Below are positions 22,495 to 32,267 of a stretch of DNA of 64,000 nucleotides, piece by piece. The notes below the pieces were generated by a model that did not search any database, was not told the DNA's origin, and saw only the letters and a program-made list of their open reading frames with translations. The DNA is from Aureliella sp046290675 (GTDB lineage: Bacteria; Planctomycetota; Planctomycetia; Pirellulales; Pirellulaceae). Position numbers and translations under genes: made by a program. The stretch covers positions 124,001 to 188,000 of the forward strand of contig JBKAHA010000007.1 of the NCBI GenBank assembly GCA_046290675.1, given 5' to 3'. Numbering within the stretch: position 1 is the first letter of the stretch; the number at the start of each line of letters is the position of its first letter.

Positions 22495-24045
22495 ATGCAA
22501 CTCGAGCGATCCGCCGGAGTGCTATTGCATATCACGAGTCTGCCTGCAGAGTTTTCTCGGCGCAATGAGACTGCCAAAGCGAGAGATTTCGGTGTGGGAG
22601 ATATTGGGCCCGCAGCAAGGCAGTTTGTCGATTTGCTCAACGCTGCAGGTCAAAAGGTTTGGCAAGTTCTTCCGCTTGGGCCGACCGCTCTCGGTGATTC
22701 TCCGTACAGCTGCTATTCCGCATTCGCCGGCAACCCATTGTTAATCAGCATCGATGACATGGTAGAAGATGGATTTGTGACTTCAGCCGAGGTCGAGGAT
22801 GAGTTTGAGATTGTTTCTACGAGCGGATCGGTTGGTCTGGCTGACTACGATTTCGCGCGACAAGTGAAGCTCAAGCTGCTGTCTCTCGCGTTCACGAGGT
22901 TCCGCGAGTCCGCCAAGTGCGCGGCGGTAGACGAGTTTGAAGCGTTTTGCGTTACGAACCGCTCGTGGCTAGATGACTATGCCTTGTTCGCTGCGTTGCG
23001 AGAGCACTTTGGCAACGACAATTGGTGTGAGTGGGAATCTGGTTTGGCGAATCGTGAGCTGGATTCGCTCAACGAGTGGCGTGAAAACCTCACCAAGGAA
23101 GTCGAGTTTGCCCAGTTTGTCCAATACTTGTTCTTTCAGCAGTGGGATCGCTTGGCAGCCCATGCCAACGGCAAAGGGATCCTCTTTTTTGGGGACATGC
23201 CGATCTTCGTAGCCTATGGCAGCGCTGATGTCTGGGCAAATCAAGACCGCTTCCAGTTGAACTCCAAGGGACGACCGACTCACGTCGCTGGCGTTCCACC
23301 GGACTATTTCAGTAAGACGGGGCAGCTCTGGGGTAATCCCTTGTATAACTGGGATGCGATGGAAGATGCGGGTTATCGTTGGTGGGTGCAGCGATTGCAA
23401 TCCGCATTTGAGCAGTTTGATCTGCTTCGCATCGACCACTTTCGGGGCTTCGAAGCTTACTGGTCCGTACCCGCACGGAACAAAACTGCCGTAGGCGGCG
23501 AGTGGGTGAAAGGACCTGGAACGGGGCCGTTTGATGCAGCGCAGAAATCGCTTGGCACTCTGGAGATCGTGGCTGAGGACCTCGGGCTCATCACCGAAGA
23601 AGTACACCAACTAAGGGAAGAACTCGAGTTCCCTGGAATGCGCGTTCTCCAATTCGGCTTCGACAACGACCACGATGAATTTCATCGCCCCAATTCGTAT
23701 CCCGAAAATTCGGTTGCGTACACGGGCACGCATGACAACAGTACGATCATTTCGTGGTATCGCAGCGGGACGGCAAACAAGAAACGCTGTGAACTACTCG
23801 AGCCTTGGCTGGAACAGCAGGACCAAGACTTGCGTTTGCACCAGCAATTGCTATCGATGGTCTATGCATCCGATGCGCGACTCGCAATCGCGCCGATGCA
23901 AGATATTCTGGGGTTGGATGATAAAGCTCGGATGAACTTGCCTGGGACAGCAGAGGGAAACTGGCGTTGGCGACTTCAGAAACACGACTTTGATAACGAA
24001 GCCGTCGAGCAACTCGCCAAATTGACCCGCGATTCGAATCGCTAG
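22495..24045 (+). CDS. malQ: 4-alpha-glucanotransferase (amylomaltase)
   Basis: Transfers glucan segments between maltodextrins, feeding linear chains to the upstream phosphorylase. GH77 features are complete: RSAGVLLHITSLP near the N-terminus, GDSPYSCYSAFAGNPLL, and GDMPIFVAYGSADVW. The catalytic nucleophile is Asp314 in RIDHFRGF, the acid/base is Glu361 in VAEDLG and the stabiliser is Asp414 in THDN. At 516 residues it is the length of single-domain bacterial amylomaltases. AGGAG ending 9 bases before ATG 22495 supports the start. Same strand as glgP but 500 bp away, so probably its own promoter. Confidence 0.95.
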   Translation: MQLERSAGVLLHITSLPAEFSRRNETAKARDFGVGDIGPAARQFVDLLNAAGQKVWQVLPLGPTALGDSPYSCYSAFAGNPLLISIDDMVEDGFVTSAEVEDEFEIVSTSGSVGLADYDFARQVKLKLLSLAFTRFRESAKCAAVDEFEAFCVTNRSWLDDYALFAALREHFGNDNWCEWESGLANRELDSLNEWRENLTKEVEFAQFVQYLFFQQWDRLAAHANGKGILFFGDMPIFVAYGSADVWANQDRFQLNSKGRPTHVAGVPPDYFSKTGQLWGNPLYNWDAMEDAGYRWWVQRLQSAFEQFDLLRIDHFRGFEAYWSVPARNKTAVGGEWVKGPGTGPFDAAQKSLGTLEIVAEDLGLITEEVHQLREELEFPGMRVLQFGFDNDHDEFHRPNSYPENSVAYTGTHDNSTIISWYRSGTANKKRCELLEPWLEQQDQDLRLHQQLLSMVYASDARLAIAPMQDILGLDDKARMNLPGTAEGNWRWRLQKHDFDNEAVEQLAKLTRDSNR

Positions 24046-24159
24046 TCAGCCGCTCGCTTGGCTCGTTGCCCTGAACGCTAGCCATCGTTGTAGGAAAGCG
24101 GCATCACTGAACCTTTTCATCTTGTTCTGGCTGAGCCGAATCCTCGGTCCTGAGTCATT

Positions 24160-25092
24160 TTAGTTGTTCTCTTCTAGTCCTTCTTTGTGGCCCACATTTC
24201 GAACAGGCTCAAAGATTTCTTGAACTTCGGCAAGAAGCTCGTTGTCCATCGGCTTGTTCGCCCAATCAACCCATTTGCGAATGTTGTTTGGGTTGGCACT
24301 GCCGGCAACCGTCGTCGAAATATCGGTGTTTTGAAGGCAGAACTGCAAAGCGAGTTCCGCAATATCGACGCCTTTGCTGTTGCAATGCTCGGCTGCTCGC
24401 TTCGCGGCATCTTGGACTTCCTGAGGATCCCGGAACCACGGTGGAAGCGTTGAATTGGTAAGCAGTCGGGCGCTGAAAGGGCCCCCGTTCATGATTCCGA
24501 CGCCTTTTTCTTTAAGCATCGGAATCGTTTCGTCAGCAAAGCGTGTGTTTTGAAGTGTGTATTGGTTGTAGCTGAGTACGCAGTCCACATCCGTTTGCGA
24601 GAGGATGGTGTGGAATATCTTTTGCGGATAGCCACTGATGCCGACGTAACGGATCTTTCCCGCTTCTTGTTGCTTCCGCAACGCGGGGATGGTCTCCTCC
24701 ACAATCTGCTGTAGCGGTACAAATTCGATATCGTGGCAAAGGACGATATCCAGGTGTCCGCACCCAAGTCGGTGGAGAGAAACGTCGATGCTCTCTGCTA
24801 CGCGTTTTGCGCTAAAGTCGAAATGGTCTACGTCGTAGCGGCCAAATTTGGTGCACATGATGTAGTCGTCGCGGGGGACGTCTTTCAAAGCAACCCCGAG
24901 CAAGACTTCACTCATTCCACGTCCGTAAAATGGTGACGTGTCGATGAAGTTGAGCCCCAATTCCATAGCAACACGAATGGATGCGAAAACTTCGTCGAGG
25001 GTAACTCCGCGAAATTCAGCGCCGAGTGAGCTTGCACCAAAACTTAAGATTGGCAGTTCCAGTTCCGTGTTGCCTAATTTTCTGCGTTCCAT
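24160..25092 (-). CDS. Aldo/keto reductase, L-galactose/L-fucose dehydrogenase-like
   Basis: This NAD(P)-dependent oxidoreductase has a TIM-barrel fold. The catalytic tetrad is visible as Asp51 and Tyr56 (FIDTSPFYGRG), Lys82 (CTKFG) and His120 (LCHDIE). Residues SAKRVAESIDVSLHRLG and GKIRYVGISGYP, and the late segment SANPNNIRKW for the cofactor, are typical of the aldose-1-dehydrogenase branch that includes L-galactose and L-fucose dehydrogenases. It lies 68 bp downstream of a FucU-like mutarotase gene in the same orientation, which favours a role in L-fucose oxidation. Exact substrate is inferred. Confidence 0.85.
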   Translation of the reverse strand: MERRKLGNTELELPILSFGASSLGAEFRGVTLDEVFASIRVAMELGLNFIDTSPFYGRGMSEVLLGVALKDVPRDDYIMCTKFGRYDVDHFDFSAKRVAESIDVSLHRLGCGHLDIVLCHDIEFVPLQQIVEETIPALRKQQEAGKIRYVGISGYPQKIFHTILSQTDVDCVLSYNQYTLQNTRFADETIPMLKEKGVGIMNGGPFSARLLTNSTLPPWFRDPQEVQDAAKRAAEHCNSKGVDIAELALQFCLQNTDISTTVAGSANPNNIRKWVDWANKPMDNELLAEVQEIFEPVRNVGHKEGLEENN

Positions 25093-25160
25093 GGGATTCG
25101 TTTCGAGCTAATGATTCCGGATGATTCGAATTTAGCCACGGTGACCGTGGGGAGAATGAA

Positions 25161-25610
25161 CTATTCAGGTGTTCTTACACCGACACTGAGCAGGAGATTT
25201 GCCCATAAAGCCTGATCGGCGGTCTGGATGGTAAGGACGTGATCGTCAGAACTGACCGCGTCATAAAAATCCCACTTCTTAATTGGCTCAAGGCTACGAT
25301 TCGAACCGTGAGATTGCATGATTTCTCGAAACTCTTTCCAAACCGGCGGATCTTCGTTCGAGGCGTACTCGTCGGTTTCGTCGATCCCCATCGTATTGAA
25401 CACGTCGATTGGGACTTCACTCAAAATCGCGTCTAAGACTTGGGCAACCGTCGGGACTCCCGGCATCAACTGGAGCGATACGAGTTCCGCCTTGGGGCCG
25501 ATTTTTGAGGCTGCTGGGTAGTTGCCGTCCGCAATGAGAATCTTTGAGTGGTGCCCAGATCGGGCGCACGCACGGAGGATTTCGGGGTGCAGAAGCTTGG
25601 TTTTCAGCAT
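25161..25610 (-). CDS. RbsD/FucU family sugar mutarotase
   Basis: Interconverts sugar anomers, typically of L-fucose (FucU) or D-ribose (RbsD), in the cytoplasm. The start at ATG 25610 is supported by GAGG about 9 bases upstream; the frame could extend to 25622. The signature LLHPEILRACARSGHHSKILIADGN gives the conserved His20 and Asp28. The central PGVPTVAQVLDAIL and C-terminal DFYDAVSSDDHVLTIQT regions are typical of FucU. First gene of a two-gene unit with the aldo/keto reductase. Planctomycetes often degrade algal fucans, so fucose use is likely. Confidence 0.88.
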   Translation of the reverse strand: MLKTKLLHPEILRACARSGHHSKILIADGNYPAASKIGPKAELVSLQLMPGVPTVAQVLDAILSEVPIDVFNTMGIDETDEYASNEDPPVWKEFREIMQSHGSNRSLEPIKKWDFYDAVSSDDHVLTIQTADQALWANLLLSVGVRTPE

Positions 25611-26057
25611 GTCTAGCCTCAATTGGAGGTGGGGCGGTTTGGGGTCGCATTGTCGTCATCGTGCATCAGAACGGCAAGAACAGGTGCTGTAATTCTTAAC
25701 GAATTCCAATGGAGACACTCACTGCCAGCGGTTTGCAGAGCGTACCGCCGCTCACACAAATAGCGTGGTCGGTGCGTCAAGAATTTGAGTCAGCCAAGAG
25801 AAGCAAGGCTAAGAACCACTACAACCGTTAAAGCTTGTTTAGCTAATGCGCCGCTGAGCCCCGTTCAGAGATTGCTCGGATTCTGATCATTCCATCACGC
25901 AATCACAACTTATCTTTCCGTAGATCAGTCTTTCCGTGAAATCGTTGCGCGCTGCCGAAAATGGCATTTTGCGTCGCAAGTCGCGGCGGAAAGGTCGAAG
26001 AGGTCTGATCTGCACTGGAATGTTTGAGTTGTTCTCTCGCTGAATTAGTAGGGTCCC
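25611..26057. other. Divergent intergenic region of about 450 bp
   Basis: It lies between the leftward fucose genes and the rightward aminotransferase gene. I see no gene, strong palindrome or RNA structure. Promoters for both units are expected here. Confidence 0.4.
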
Positions 26058-27431
26058 ATGTCCGACGCTAATGCGCTAAATCGAATTGCCGAAAGCGAAT
26101 CGAACGTCCGAGGTTATGTCCGACTTTTTCCTGCCGTCTTTGATCGTGCGAAAGGATCGGAGCTTTGGGACACAGAAGGCAAACGATACATCGACTTCTT
26201 CTGCGGGGCTGGGACGCTTAACTACGGCCACAACAACGACCGGGCGAAGACGGCTTTGTTGTACTACATCGGACGCGACGGGATCCAGCACGCGCTCGAC
26301 ACCGCAACAGCGGCCAAGGTCGAATTCTTGGAAACGTTTCAGTCGCTAATTCTAGAGCCACGCAACCTAGATTATCGGGTCCAGTTCACTGGACCAACCG
26401 GTACGAATGCTGTCGAGGCCGCGGTCAAGCTGGCAAAACTCTACACGAAACGCTCGCACGTAATCTCCTTTACTCACGCCTACCACGGCCACTCGCTGGG
26501 GGCCTTAGCGTTGACAGGGAACTCTTACTACCACAGCGAGTACTACGGATCACGCAACAACGTGTCGCACTTCCCCTACGACGGATATTGCGAAAGTCTC
26601 AATTCAGCAGAACTAATCGACCAGATGCTTTCCGATCCCAGTTCTGGTGTTCCGAAGCCAGCTGCCATTATCTTAGAAACCGTACAGGGAGAGGGTGGAG
26701 TCAATGTTGCGAGTATCGGATGGTTGCAAAATGTTGCCAAGGTTTGCAAAAAGCACGGCTCCCTGTTGATCGTCGATGATATCCAAGTCGGCAACGGACG
26801 CACCGGTAAGTTCTTCAGTTTTGAAGATGTTGGGATTAAGCCCGATCTGGTTTGCATGAGCAAGTCGATTGGTGGCGGGTTACCCATGTCGATCGTCTTG
26901 GTAAATCCGGAAGTAGATGTTTGGCAACCTGGCCAACATACAGGGACGTTCCGTGGTAACAATTTGGCCTTCGTCGCTTCAAAAGCCTTACTTGAGTACT
27001 GGCGCGACGACGAGCTGGAACTTCACACTCGTGCGCTATCGGCATTCGTGGAAGCGAGGTTGAGCCAACTCGTGTTTCGGTATCCGGGCCTTGGTTTCCG
27101 CACACGCGGTCTAGGACTGATTCAAGGCTTGGACGTCCGTCGTGGCAAGCTAGCACGAACCATCATTGATCTGTGTTTCGAATCCGGCTTGTTGATCGAA
27201 GCTTCCGGCGCGGACGATGAAGTGTTGAAAGTGATGCCTGCTCTGACGGCAGAGCCGGATCTTGTGAGCGAAGGCATGGAGATTCTGAGCGCGAGTGTTG
27301 AAAAAGCAGTGAGAAGATTTGGCGAAGATGAATTTGCCGACAAGGCTGGGGCACAAAAAACAGTTGCTGCACCTGATTTGGGAAGCCTAACGGATGCGGG
27401 CCTCGGAAACCTACCTGGCGCGAGTCTTTAG
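26058..27431 (+). CDS. Class III aminotransferase, diaminobutyrate-2-oxoglutarate (EctB)-like
   Basis: This PLP enzyme would convert aspartate semialdehyde and an amino donor to 2,4-diaminobutyrate. EctB-like landmarks are SNVRGYVRLFPAVFDRAKGS, DFFCGAGTLNYGHN, FTGPTGTNAVEAAVKLAR-like (26388-26440), AYHGHSLGALALTGN, ETVQGEGG, DDIQVGNGRTG and the PLP Lys269 in SKSIGGGLP. The 457 residues are somewhat longer than EctB because of a disordered tail. There is no ectA or ectC nearby. The stop is immediately followed by the ATG of an adenylation-domain gene, so the product is probably activated by that enzyme in a small peptide-like pathway. Substrate is inferred from similarity. Confidence 0.85.
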   Translation: MSDANALNRIAESESNVRGYVRLFPAVFDRAKGSELWDTEGKRYIDFFCGAGTLNYGHNNDRAKTALLYYIGRDGIQHALDTATAAKVEFLETFQSLILEPRNLDYRVQFTGPTGTNAVEAAVKLAKLYTKRSHVISFTHAYHGHSLGALALTGNSYYHSEYYGSRNNVSHFPYDGYCESLNSAELIDQMLSDPSSGVPKPAAIILETVQGEGGVNVASIGWLQNVAKVCKKHGSLLIVDDIQVGNGRTGKFFSFEDVGIKPDLVCMSKSIGGGLPMSIVLVNPEVDVWQPGQHTGTFRGNNLAFVASKALLEYWRDDELELHTRALSAFVEARLSQLVFRYPGLGFRTRGLGLIQGLDVRRGKLARTIIDLCFESGLLIEASGADDEVLKVMPALTAEPDLVSEGMEILSASVEKAVRRFGEDEFADKAGAQKTVAAPDLGSLTDAGLGNLPGASL

Positions 27432-30170
27432 ATGAATTCTCATCCATCTTTGTCTGCGAACACCGGCGGCGGTGCGTCCCCACGGTCGGCCGTAGAGACG
27501 AACGTGAAAACGACGCTTGAGCTCTTCCAGCAAGTCGTGCATGACTGCCCAAGTTCGGAAGCTGTCGTTTTCGAAGAACGCGAACTTAGCTACCAGGAAT
27601 TGGATCAACTTGCGGACCAATTTGCTGCGGCGCTGGTCGAAAGTGACGTGCAGCCCGGCGAGTGCGTGGGTCTTTCGATAGATCGGTGCCCAGAAGCGAT
27701 CGCAGCCATGCTCGGCGTTTTCCGCGTCGGAGCCGTTTTTGTGCCGTTGGATCCGGAGTATCCCTTGGATCGGATTCAATTCATGGTCCAAGATGCGGAC
27801 ATTCGCGTCGTCGTGACGCACGATAAATCAGCCAACCCGCTTGCGGCCAGGATGGATGCCCTCCTTCAGCTTGAATGGGTTGATAGCTGTTCGATTGAAT
27901 TCGCAGAGAAGCATCTGCAAGATGTGCTTGCCCAACATGGCCGCACTCTGACGAGACCGCAAGCCAGTGACCTCGCCTACATCATGTACACCTCTGGTTC
28001 GACAGGAAATCCGAAAGGTGTCCAGATCGAACATGCCGCGCTGACGGCGTACTGCATGGCTGATATCGAGGTATATCGGCTTCAGGCTTCGGATCGAACC
28101 CTGCAGTTCTCGACACTCAACTTTGATATTGCGATCGAAGAGATATTTCCGCCACTTCTGATCGGCAGTTGTGTCGTGGTGCGCCCGAGCGAACGTTCTG
28201 AACAAGCCAACGAGCTGTCAGCTATCGTGAATCAATATGGCATCACTGCTCTGCACTTGGCGACGGCCTATTGGCACGAGTGGGTGGACCTGATGAAAGC
28301 GAGCGGAGATCGCGTCCCCGAGTCGCTAAGAATGGTGCTTGCGACAGGCGAAAAAGTCTCGGTCGAGCACTATCGTCGTTGGCTGACCTTGTGTGACCAC
28401 GACGTGCTTTGGTGCAACGCTTATGGTCCTACCGAGACGACCGTTACCGCGACCGTTTTTATTCCCGAGCCGGACTTTAATGAGGATAATATGCCCATCG
28501 GTCGTCCCCTGCCGGGCTATTCGGCTTTCATTCTTGACGATCAGATGAAGCCGGTCGCCGAGGATGCGACTGGCCAGCTATTCATTGGCGGGAATGCACT
28601 CGCGCGCGGCTACCTGCATCGTGACGATCTGAATGACAAGGCGTTTCGCGAGATCGAGATTGAGGACGAGTTCCAACGCCTTTACGCAACGGGCGACCTA
28701 GCGCGATGGTTACCAGACGGCCAAATCGAATTCGCAGGTCGCATTGACCACCAGATCAAACTGGGATCGTACCGAATTGAGCCCGGCGAGATCGAAGCAG
28801 CAATTCACAAGCATCCGGATGTCTTAGAGTCGTTAGTCGTCTACGAGATGGTTGGCACTCAAAAATTCTTGGTTGCCTATATCGCGACTGGGGACAAGAC
28901 GATCCGACTCGAAGAACTAGACCAGTTTCTCCGTGAGAGTCTGCCGCCCTATATGGTGCCTCCACGATTCAGTGTCGTTCGCGCGTTTCCGAAAACAATT
29001 AATGGCAAGATTGATCGGCAAGCGTTGCCGGCTGCCTCCGAAAGTCGGACCGTTCATTCCAACTGCTACGCGGCTCCACGCAACGACTTGGAATCACGTT
29101 TGGCAAGCATATGGCAAGATGTACTCAATCTTCCGCAAGTAGGCATCCATGATGACTTCTTTGCTTTGGGCGGAAGTTCACTGCTGGTGACTCGGGTGGT
29201 CACTGAGCTCACGAATCACTTCGGTATAGAACTGCCTGTTCGAGACTTTTTCGCGAATCCAACGGTCGACAGCAGCGCTCGCCACATCGCCCGACTTCTG
29301 GGACAACATGTTGCAACGGAGGACAAGACTGGCACATCGAATGACAGAGGGTCTGAAGCACTCCGGAGTCGTCTACCCAAGTTGCAAGCCTGTTTCGCAG
29401 GCACGAGCGACCGCCAACTATTTCAAGTTCACTATTCGCCCCCCAATGATTTCGCTCCATCTCGCCGCCACCACGGCGTGTTGTTGTGTCATGCGATCGG
29501 TCATGAATATACGCGGGCGTATCGGAATATTCAGCAGCTAGGTGTACAGCTCTGCGAAGCGGGTTTTGACGTGCTTCGGTTCGACTATTTCGGAACAGGG
29601 AACTCATTTGGCGACTGCGACGATATTCGCAGCGAGAGTCTCCTTTCCGACGTAAAACGGTCTGCCGATAGTCTCCTGCAGATGCCTGGCATTGAGCGGT
29701 TTTCCGTCGTCGGAGTTCGGCTGGGGGCAACGTTGGCGGCTAACTGTCAGTTTCAGGAGCTACCTCAGGCTGGCATTCTTTGGGATCCGGTGATTCGAGG
29801 GCAAGCGTTCCTAAGCACACTCGAGCATCTTGACCACTATGCACGGAATAGTCAGACCAGGTTTCCACGCCGTATTCCGAAGGGGGCGGTGCCTCAGCTG
29901 TTTGGACACGCTTGGCCGGAGGAGAAACGTAGCAGCATTTCTAGACTCCAGCTGCCTGCCGAACCACCGGTCGGGACGCAATGGAAGATTGTACATTCGA
30001 ATGCTTACGCGGCAGAAGAGAATGGATTTTCGTCCTGCCAATCGCGATGGGAAACGCTGTCTGCGGCAGACGATATTCGATGGCATTCGCCAGAATGTAC
30101 CGAGAGTGCATTTGCCTCGCCGCGGACAAATCAATTGGTTATCGATCTGCTTAAGCAGTTGTCGCGATAG
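27432..30170 (+). CDS. NRPS-like fusion: adenylation domain, carrier domain and alpha/beta hydrolase-like domain
   Basis: This 912-residue protein begins at the base after the aminotransferase stop. The adenylation domain covers about 25-525, with TSGSTGNPKG near 190, NAYGPTETTV, the ATP motif TGDLARWLPDG, and the catalytic Lys in INGKIDRQALP. The carrier domain (about 540-610) has DDFFALGGSSLLVT with Ser582 for phosphopantetheine. The rest (about 625-912) is an alpha/beta hydrolase. Its nucleophile elbow reads G-V-R-L-G (Arg763 where Ser is usual), as in the exosortase-associated hydrolase 2 group. No condensation domain. It probably activates an amino acid, perhaps diaminobutyrate, and holds it as a thioester; the hydrolase role is open. 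Confidence 0.88.
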   Translation: MNSHPSLSANTGGGASPRSAVETNVKTTLELFQQVVHDCPSSEAVVFEERELSYQELDQLADQFAAALVESDVQPGECVGLSIDRCPEAIAAMLGVFRVGAVFVPLDPEYPLDRIQFMVQDADIRVVVTHDKSANPLAARMDALLQLEWVDSCSIEFAEKHLQDVLAQHGRTLTRPQASDLAYIMYTSGSTGNPKGVQIEHAALTAYCMADIEVYRLQASDRTLQFSTLNFDIAIEEIFPPLLIGSCVVVRPSERSEQANELSAIVNQYGITALHLATAYWHEWVDLMKASGDRVPESLRMVLATGEKVSVEHYRRWLTLCDHDVLWCNAYGPTETTVTATVFIPEPDFNEDNMPIGRPLPGYSAFILDDQMKPVAEDATGQLFIGGNALARGYLHRDDLNDKAFREIEIEDEFQRLYATGDLARWLPDGQIEFAGRIDHQIKLGSYRIEPGEIEAAIHKHPDVLESLVVYEMVGTQKFLVAYIATGDKTIRLEELDQFLRESLPPYMVPPRFSVVRAFPKTINGKIDRQALPAASESRTVHSNCYAAPRNDLESRLASIWQDVLNLPQVGIHDDFFALGGSSLLVTRVVTELTNHFGIELPVRDFFANPTVDSSARHIARLLGQHVATEDKTGTSNDRGSEALRSRLPKLQACFAGTSDRQLFQVHYSPPNDFAPSRRHHGVLLCHAIGHEYTRAYRNIQQLGVQLCEAGFDVLRFDYFGTGNSFGDCDDIRSESLLSDVKRSADSLLQMPGIERFSVVGVRLGATLAANCQFQELPQAGILWDPVIRGQAFLSTLEHLDHYARNSQTRFPRRIPKGAVPQLFGHAWPEEKRSSISRLQLPAEPPVGTQWKIVHSNAYAAEENGFSSCQSRWETLSAADDIRWHSPECTESAFASPRTNQLVIDLLKQLSR

Positions 30171-30274
30171 GCTAAGACGGCGGCATTAGGTCATGGGGAC
30201 TGCGTTGGGCAATGAAGGGCCCGCAGTTCGAAACCTTGAATTTTCACAACTTTGCGTACGAAAAGCCCTGAATC

Positions 30275-31273
30275 ATGTCACAAGCATGCGTGTTCGGTGA
30301 ATTCGAAAATCTGGTTGGCATTTACCAGGCTGCTTCGAAGTCGGCAGTGGCACCGCGGCTGGCTGTTCTGATTCTGACGCCCGGAATGTTACACAGCGCG
30401 GGCCCGTTTCGATTGCATACCGCCATCGCCGATATTTTGTCCCAGGCGGGAATTCCGAGCTTGCGGTTCGACCTATCTGGAATCGGAGAAAGCCTAGCGG
30501 TCGGTGCAGTTGGTAGTTCATTGGAGCGAGCCGCATCGGAAATCCAGCAAGCGATCGACTACCTGGAAAAAGAGCACGAAATCACACGTGTGATCTGCTT
30601 CGGCCTCTGTTCTGGGGCAGACGACGCGGTATTCGCGGCGCTGCGTGAGCCACGGATCGCCGGCGTCTACGCACTAGACGGTTGTGGCTTCCGGACTTGG
30701 AAATTCCATTGGCATCGGCTTTGGGTTCGCTACATCCCCAAGCTGATCAGTCTTTCGAAATGGTGGGACAAGCTTACGAAGACGCTGGGTATGAATCAGC
30801 AAACCCCAGCTTCTCTTCAGCTCGGCACCGACTTGCGTGAATTCCCCGACCGCGAAACCGCGGAGGACCAGCTTGCCCAGCTGGTTGAGCGTGGTGTCCA
30901 TTTGCATTTTCACTACACCGGTGGCGTTGACGACTACTATAACTATCCCGATCAGTTTACCGATATGTTCCCACGACTGAACGCTAGGCAAGCGAAAGGT
31001 GTGACGTGGAATTATCAACCGCAATCGGACCACGTTGGGTTCCTGTGCGAACAGCGAAATGGAATTGTGGACGAAGTCAAAAGCCGCGTCATTGCGATGT
31101 CACAATTTTTGGCCGAGGAAATGGGGCCGCAAGTTGCTTCTGCATCGGACGCGGGTGAAAAATCCCAACCTGGCAGCGAGCCGAGTGAACCATCTTCTGC
31201 TATTTGTCCTGTTGATTACCCTGCAGGGGTGACATCCGGCACCTATGGAATTCGAAGCACACCTCTAACCTAG
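30275..31273 (+). CDS. Alpha/beta hydrolase-like protein, exosortase-associated hydrolase 1 type
   Basis: A 332-residue protein starting 105 bp after the fusion gene and probably in the same operon. The core fold is readable: LAVLILTPGMLHSAGPFRLH, then SLRFDLSGIGES, then the elbow G-L-C-S-G with Cys112 at the usual Ser position, and a late His in SDHVGFL. Cys-nucleophile members of this fold occur in the hydrolase 1 family linked to exosortase/PEP-CTERM polysaccharide clusters. The C-terminal 40 residues are disordered. Together with the preceding two genes it suggests acyl or aminoacyl transfer onto a polymer or small metabolite. The assignment is by resemblance. Confidence 0.75.
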   Translation: MSQACVFGEFENLVGIYQAASKSAVAPRLAVLILTPGMLHSAGPFRLHTAIADILSQAGIPSLRFDLSGIGESLAVGAVGSSLERAASEIQQAIDYLEKEHEITRVICFGLCSGADDAVFAALREPRIAGVYALDGCGFRTWKFHWHRLWVRYIPKLISLSKWWDKLTKTLGMNQQTPASLQLGTDLREFPDRETAEDQLAQLVERGVHLHFHYTGGVDDYYNYPDQFTDMFPRLNARQAKGVTWNYQPQSDHVGFLCEQRNGIVDEVKSRVIAMSQFLAEEMGPQVASASDAGEKSQPGSEPSEPSSAICPVDYPAGVTSGTYGIRSTPLT

Positions 31274-31311
31274 GCGTGGTCAGCCCAGATACGGGCTCAG
31301 TTTCTCGCCGC

Positions 31312-31941
31312 TTATTCGGACTCGAGAGAATCCAAGCCGTCTAGCAGCTCATCGGCGGGTAAATCAAGCAAACTGTCCGAAGCAGCGATGTCGCCCGCGG
31401 CCGCATTGTTGGCACCCATTGCCTTGGGGGGTGACGTACTTCCCGCCGTCGGCGGTTTTTCCGTCTTGCGGACAATGAGATCGCGTCCTCGTTCTCCTAC
31501 CACTTCCACGTGGTCTCCTGCATCAATCACCCCGCTGCGCACCGAAGCGTTGCGAAGTCTGCCGTTGATGCGAATCTGGCCGCTGGGCATAAGCGGATAC
31601 TCCGCGATAACAATTTGCCCGATCAGATGCGAGGTGTCGACAGTTCGATCTTCAGAAGCGTTGGTTTGCGTTTTGGGAGGCCCCAAAATGATGCGTTTGC
31701 CGAGCGGCGTTTTGGGCCATATCTTGATCGCGGCAAATGCAAAAGCGGGTATCGACGCGCAGATGATGGCCAACATGGACATGCCCATGTTGATCGATGA
31801 GCTAAAGCCAAAGAAGATGCTGGCTGCGGCCAAGACGCCGCCAATGATCAAGAGCAGTCCGCCACTGGGAATGAAGAGATCGACGAATGCGAAGACGATG
31901 GCCGCCAGGTAGAGCAAAATGGCAATGAAGAATGGATCCAT
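31312..31941 (-). CDS. NfeD-family membrane protein
   Basis: This 209-residue protein has three to four membrane spans in residues 1-80 (PFFIAILLYLAAIVFAFVDLF, then LLLIIGGVLAAASIFFGF, then MSMLAIICASIPAFAFAAI). A soluble OB-fold domain follows (about 105-160: LIGQIVIAEYPLMPSGQIRING ... GDHVEVVGERGRDLIVRK). This is the short NfeD form, partner of stomatin-like or membrane-bound ClpP-class proteases in many bacteria; neither partner lies next to it here. The tail is low-complexity with Asp/Leu. Convergent with the hydrolase gene. A role in membrane quality control or lipid-raft organisation is suggested for the family. Confidence 0.85.
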   Translation of the reverse strand: MDPFFIAILLYLAAIVFAFVDLFIPSGGLLLIIGGVLAAASIFFGFSSSINMGMSMLAIICASIPAFAFAAIKIWPKTPLGKRIILGPPKTQTNASEDRTVDTSHLIGQIVIAEYPLMPSGQIRINGRLRNASVRSGVIDAGDHVEVVGERGRDLIVRKTEKPPTAGSTSPPKAMGANNAAAGDIAASDSLLDLPADELLDGLDSLESE

Positions 31942-32267
31942 TGTGGTCGCTGCAAACTGTTGGCCAGATGAGGTTGGAAACTGGGGGCGTTATGAATTTC
32001 GGCAAGCCTGTACTGTCTTAGGCGTATTGCCAAGCACTGCTGATAAAGCCGCCAATCGTCACGACTGAAAAACGGGTTGGAGTGGTTGCGGCCACCGATC
32101 GCTGAATTTGCAATTCGGCAGGAACTGTGGTCAACTTGATTCTGAATCAATTTGCCCCTTGGTGGCGGTACTTCCCCGCCGACGTGAGTTTATCGCGTAG
32201 TCTATTTAGGCACGACCGGGCATCTCCGACTTGTCACATGGGTATCTATCCTTTTGCTGGGGCTTCT

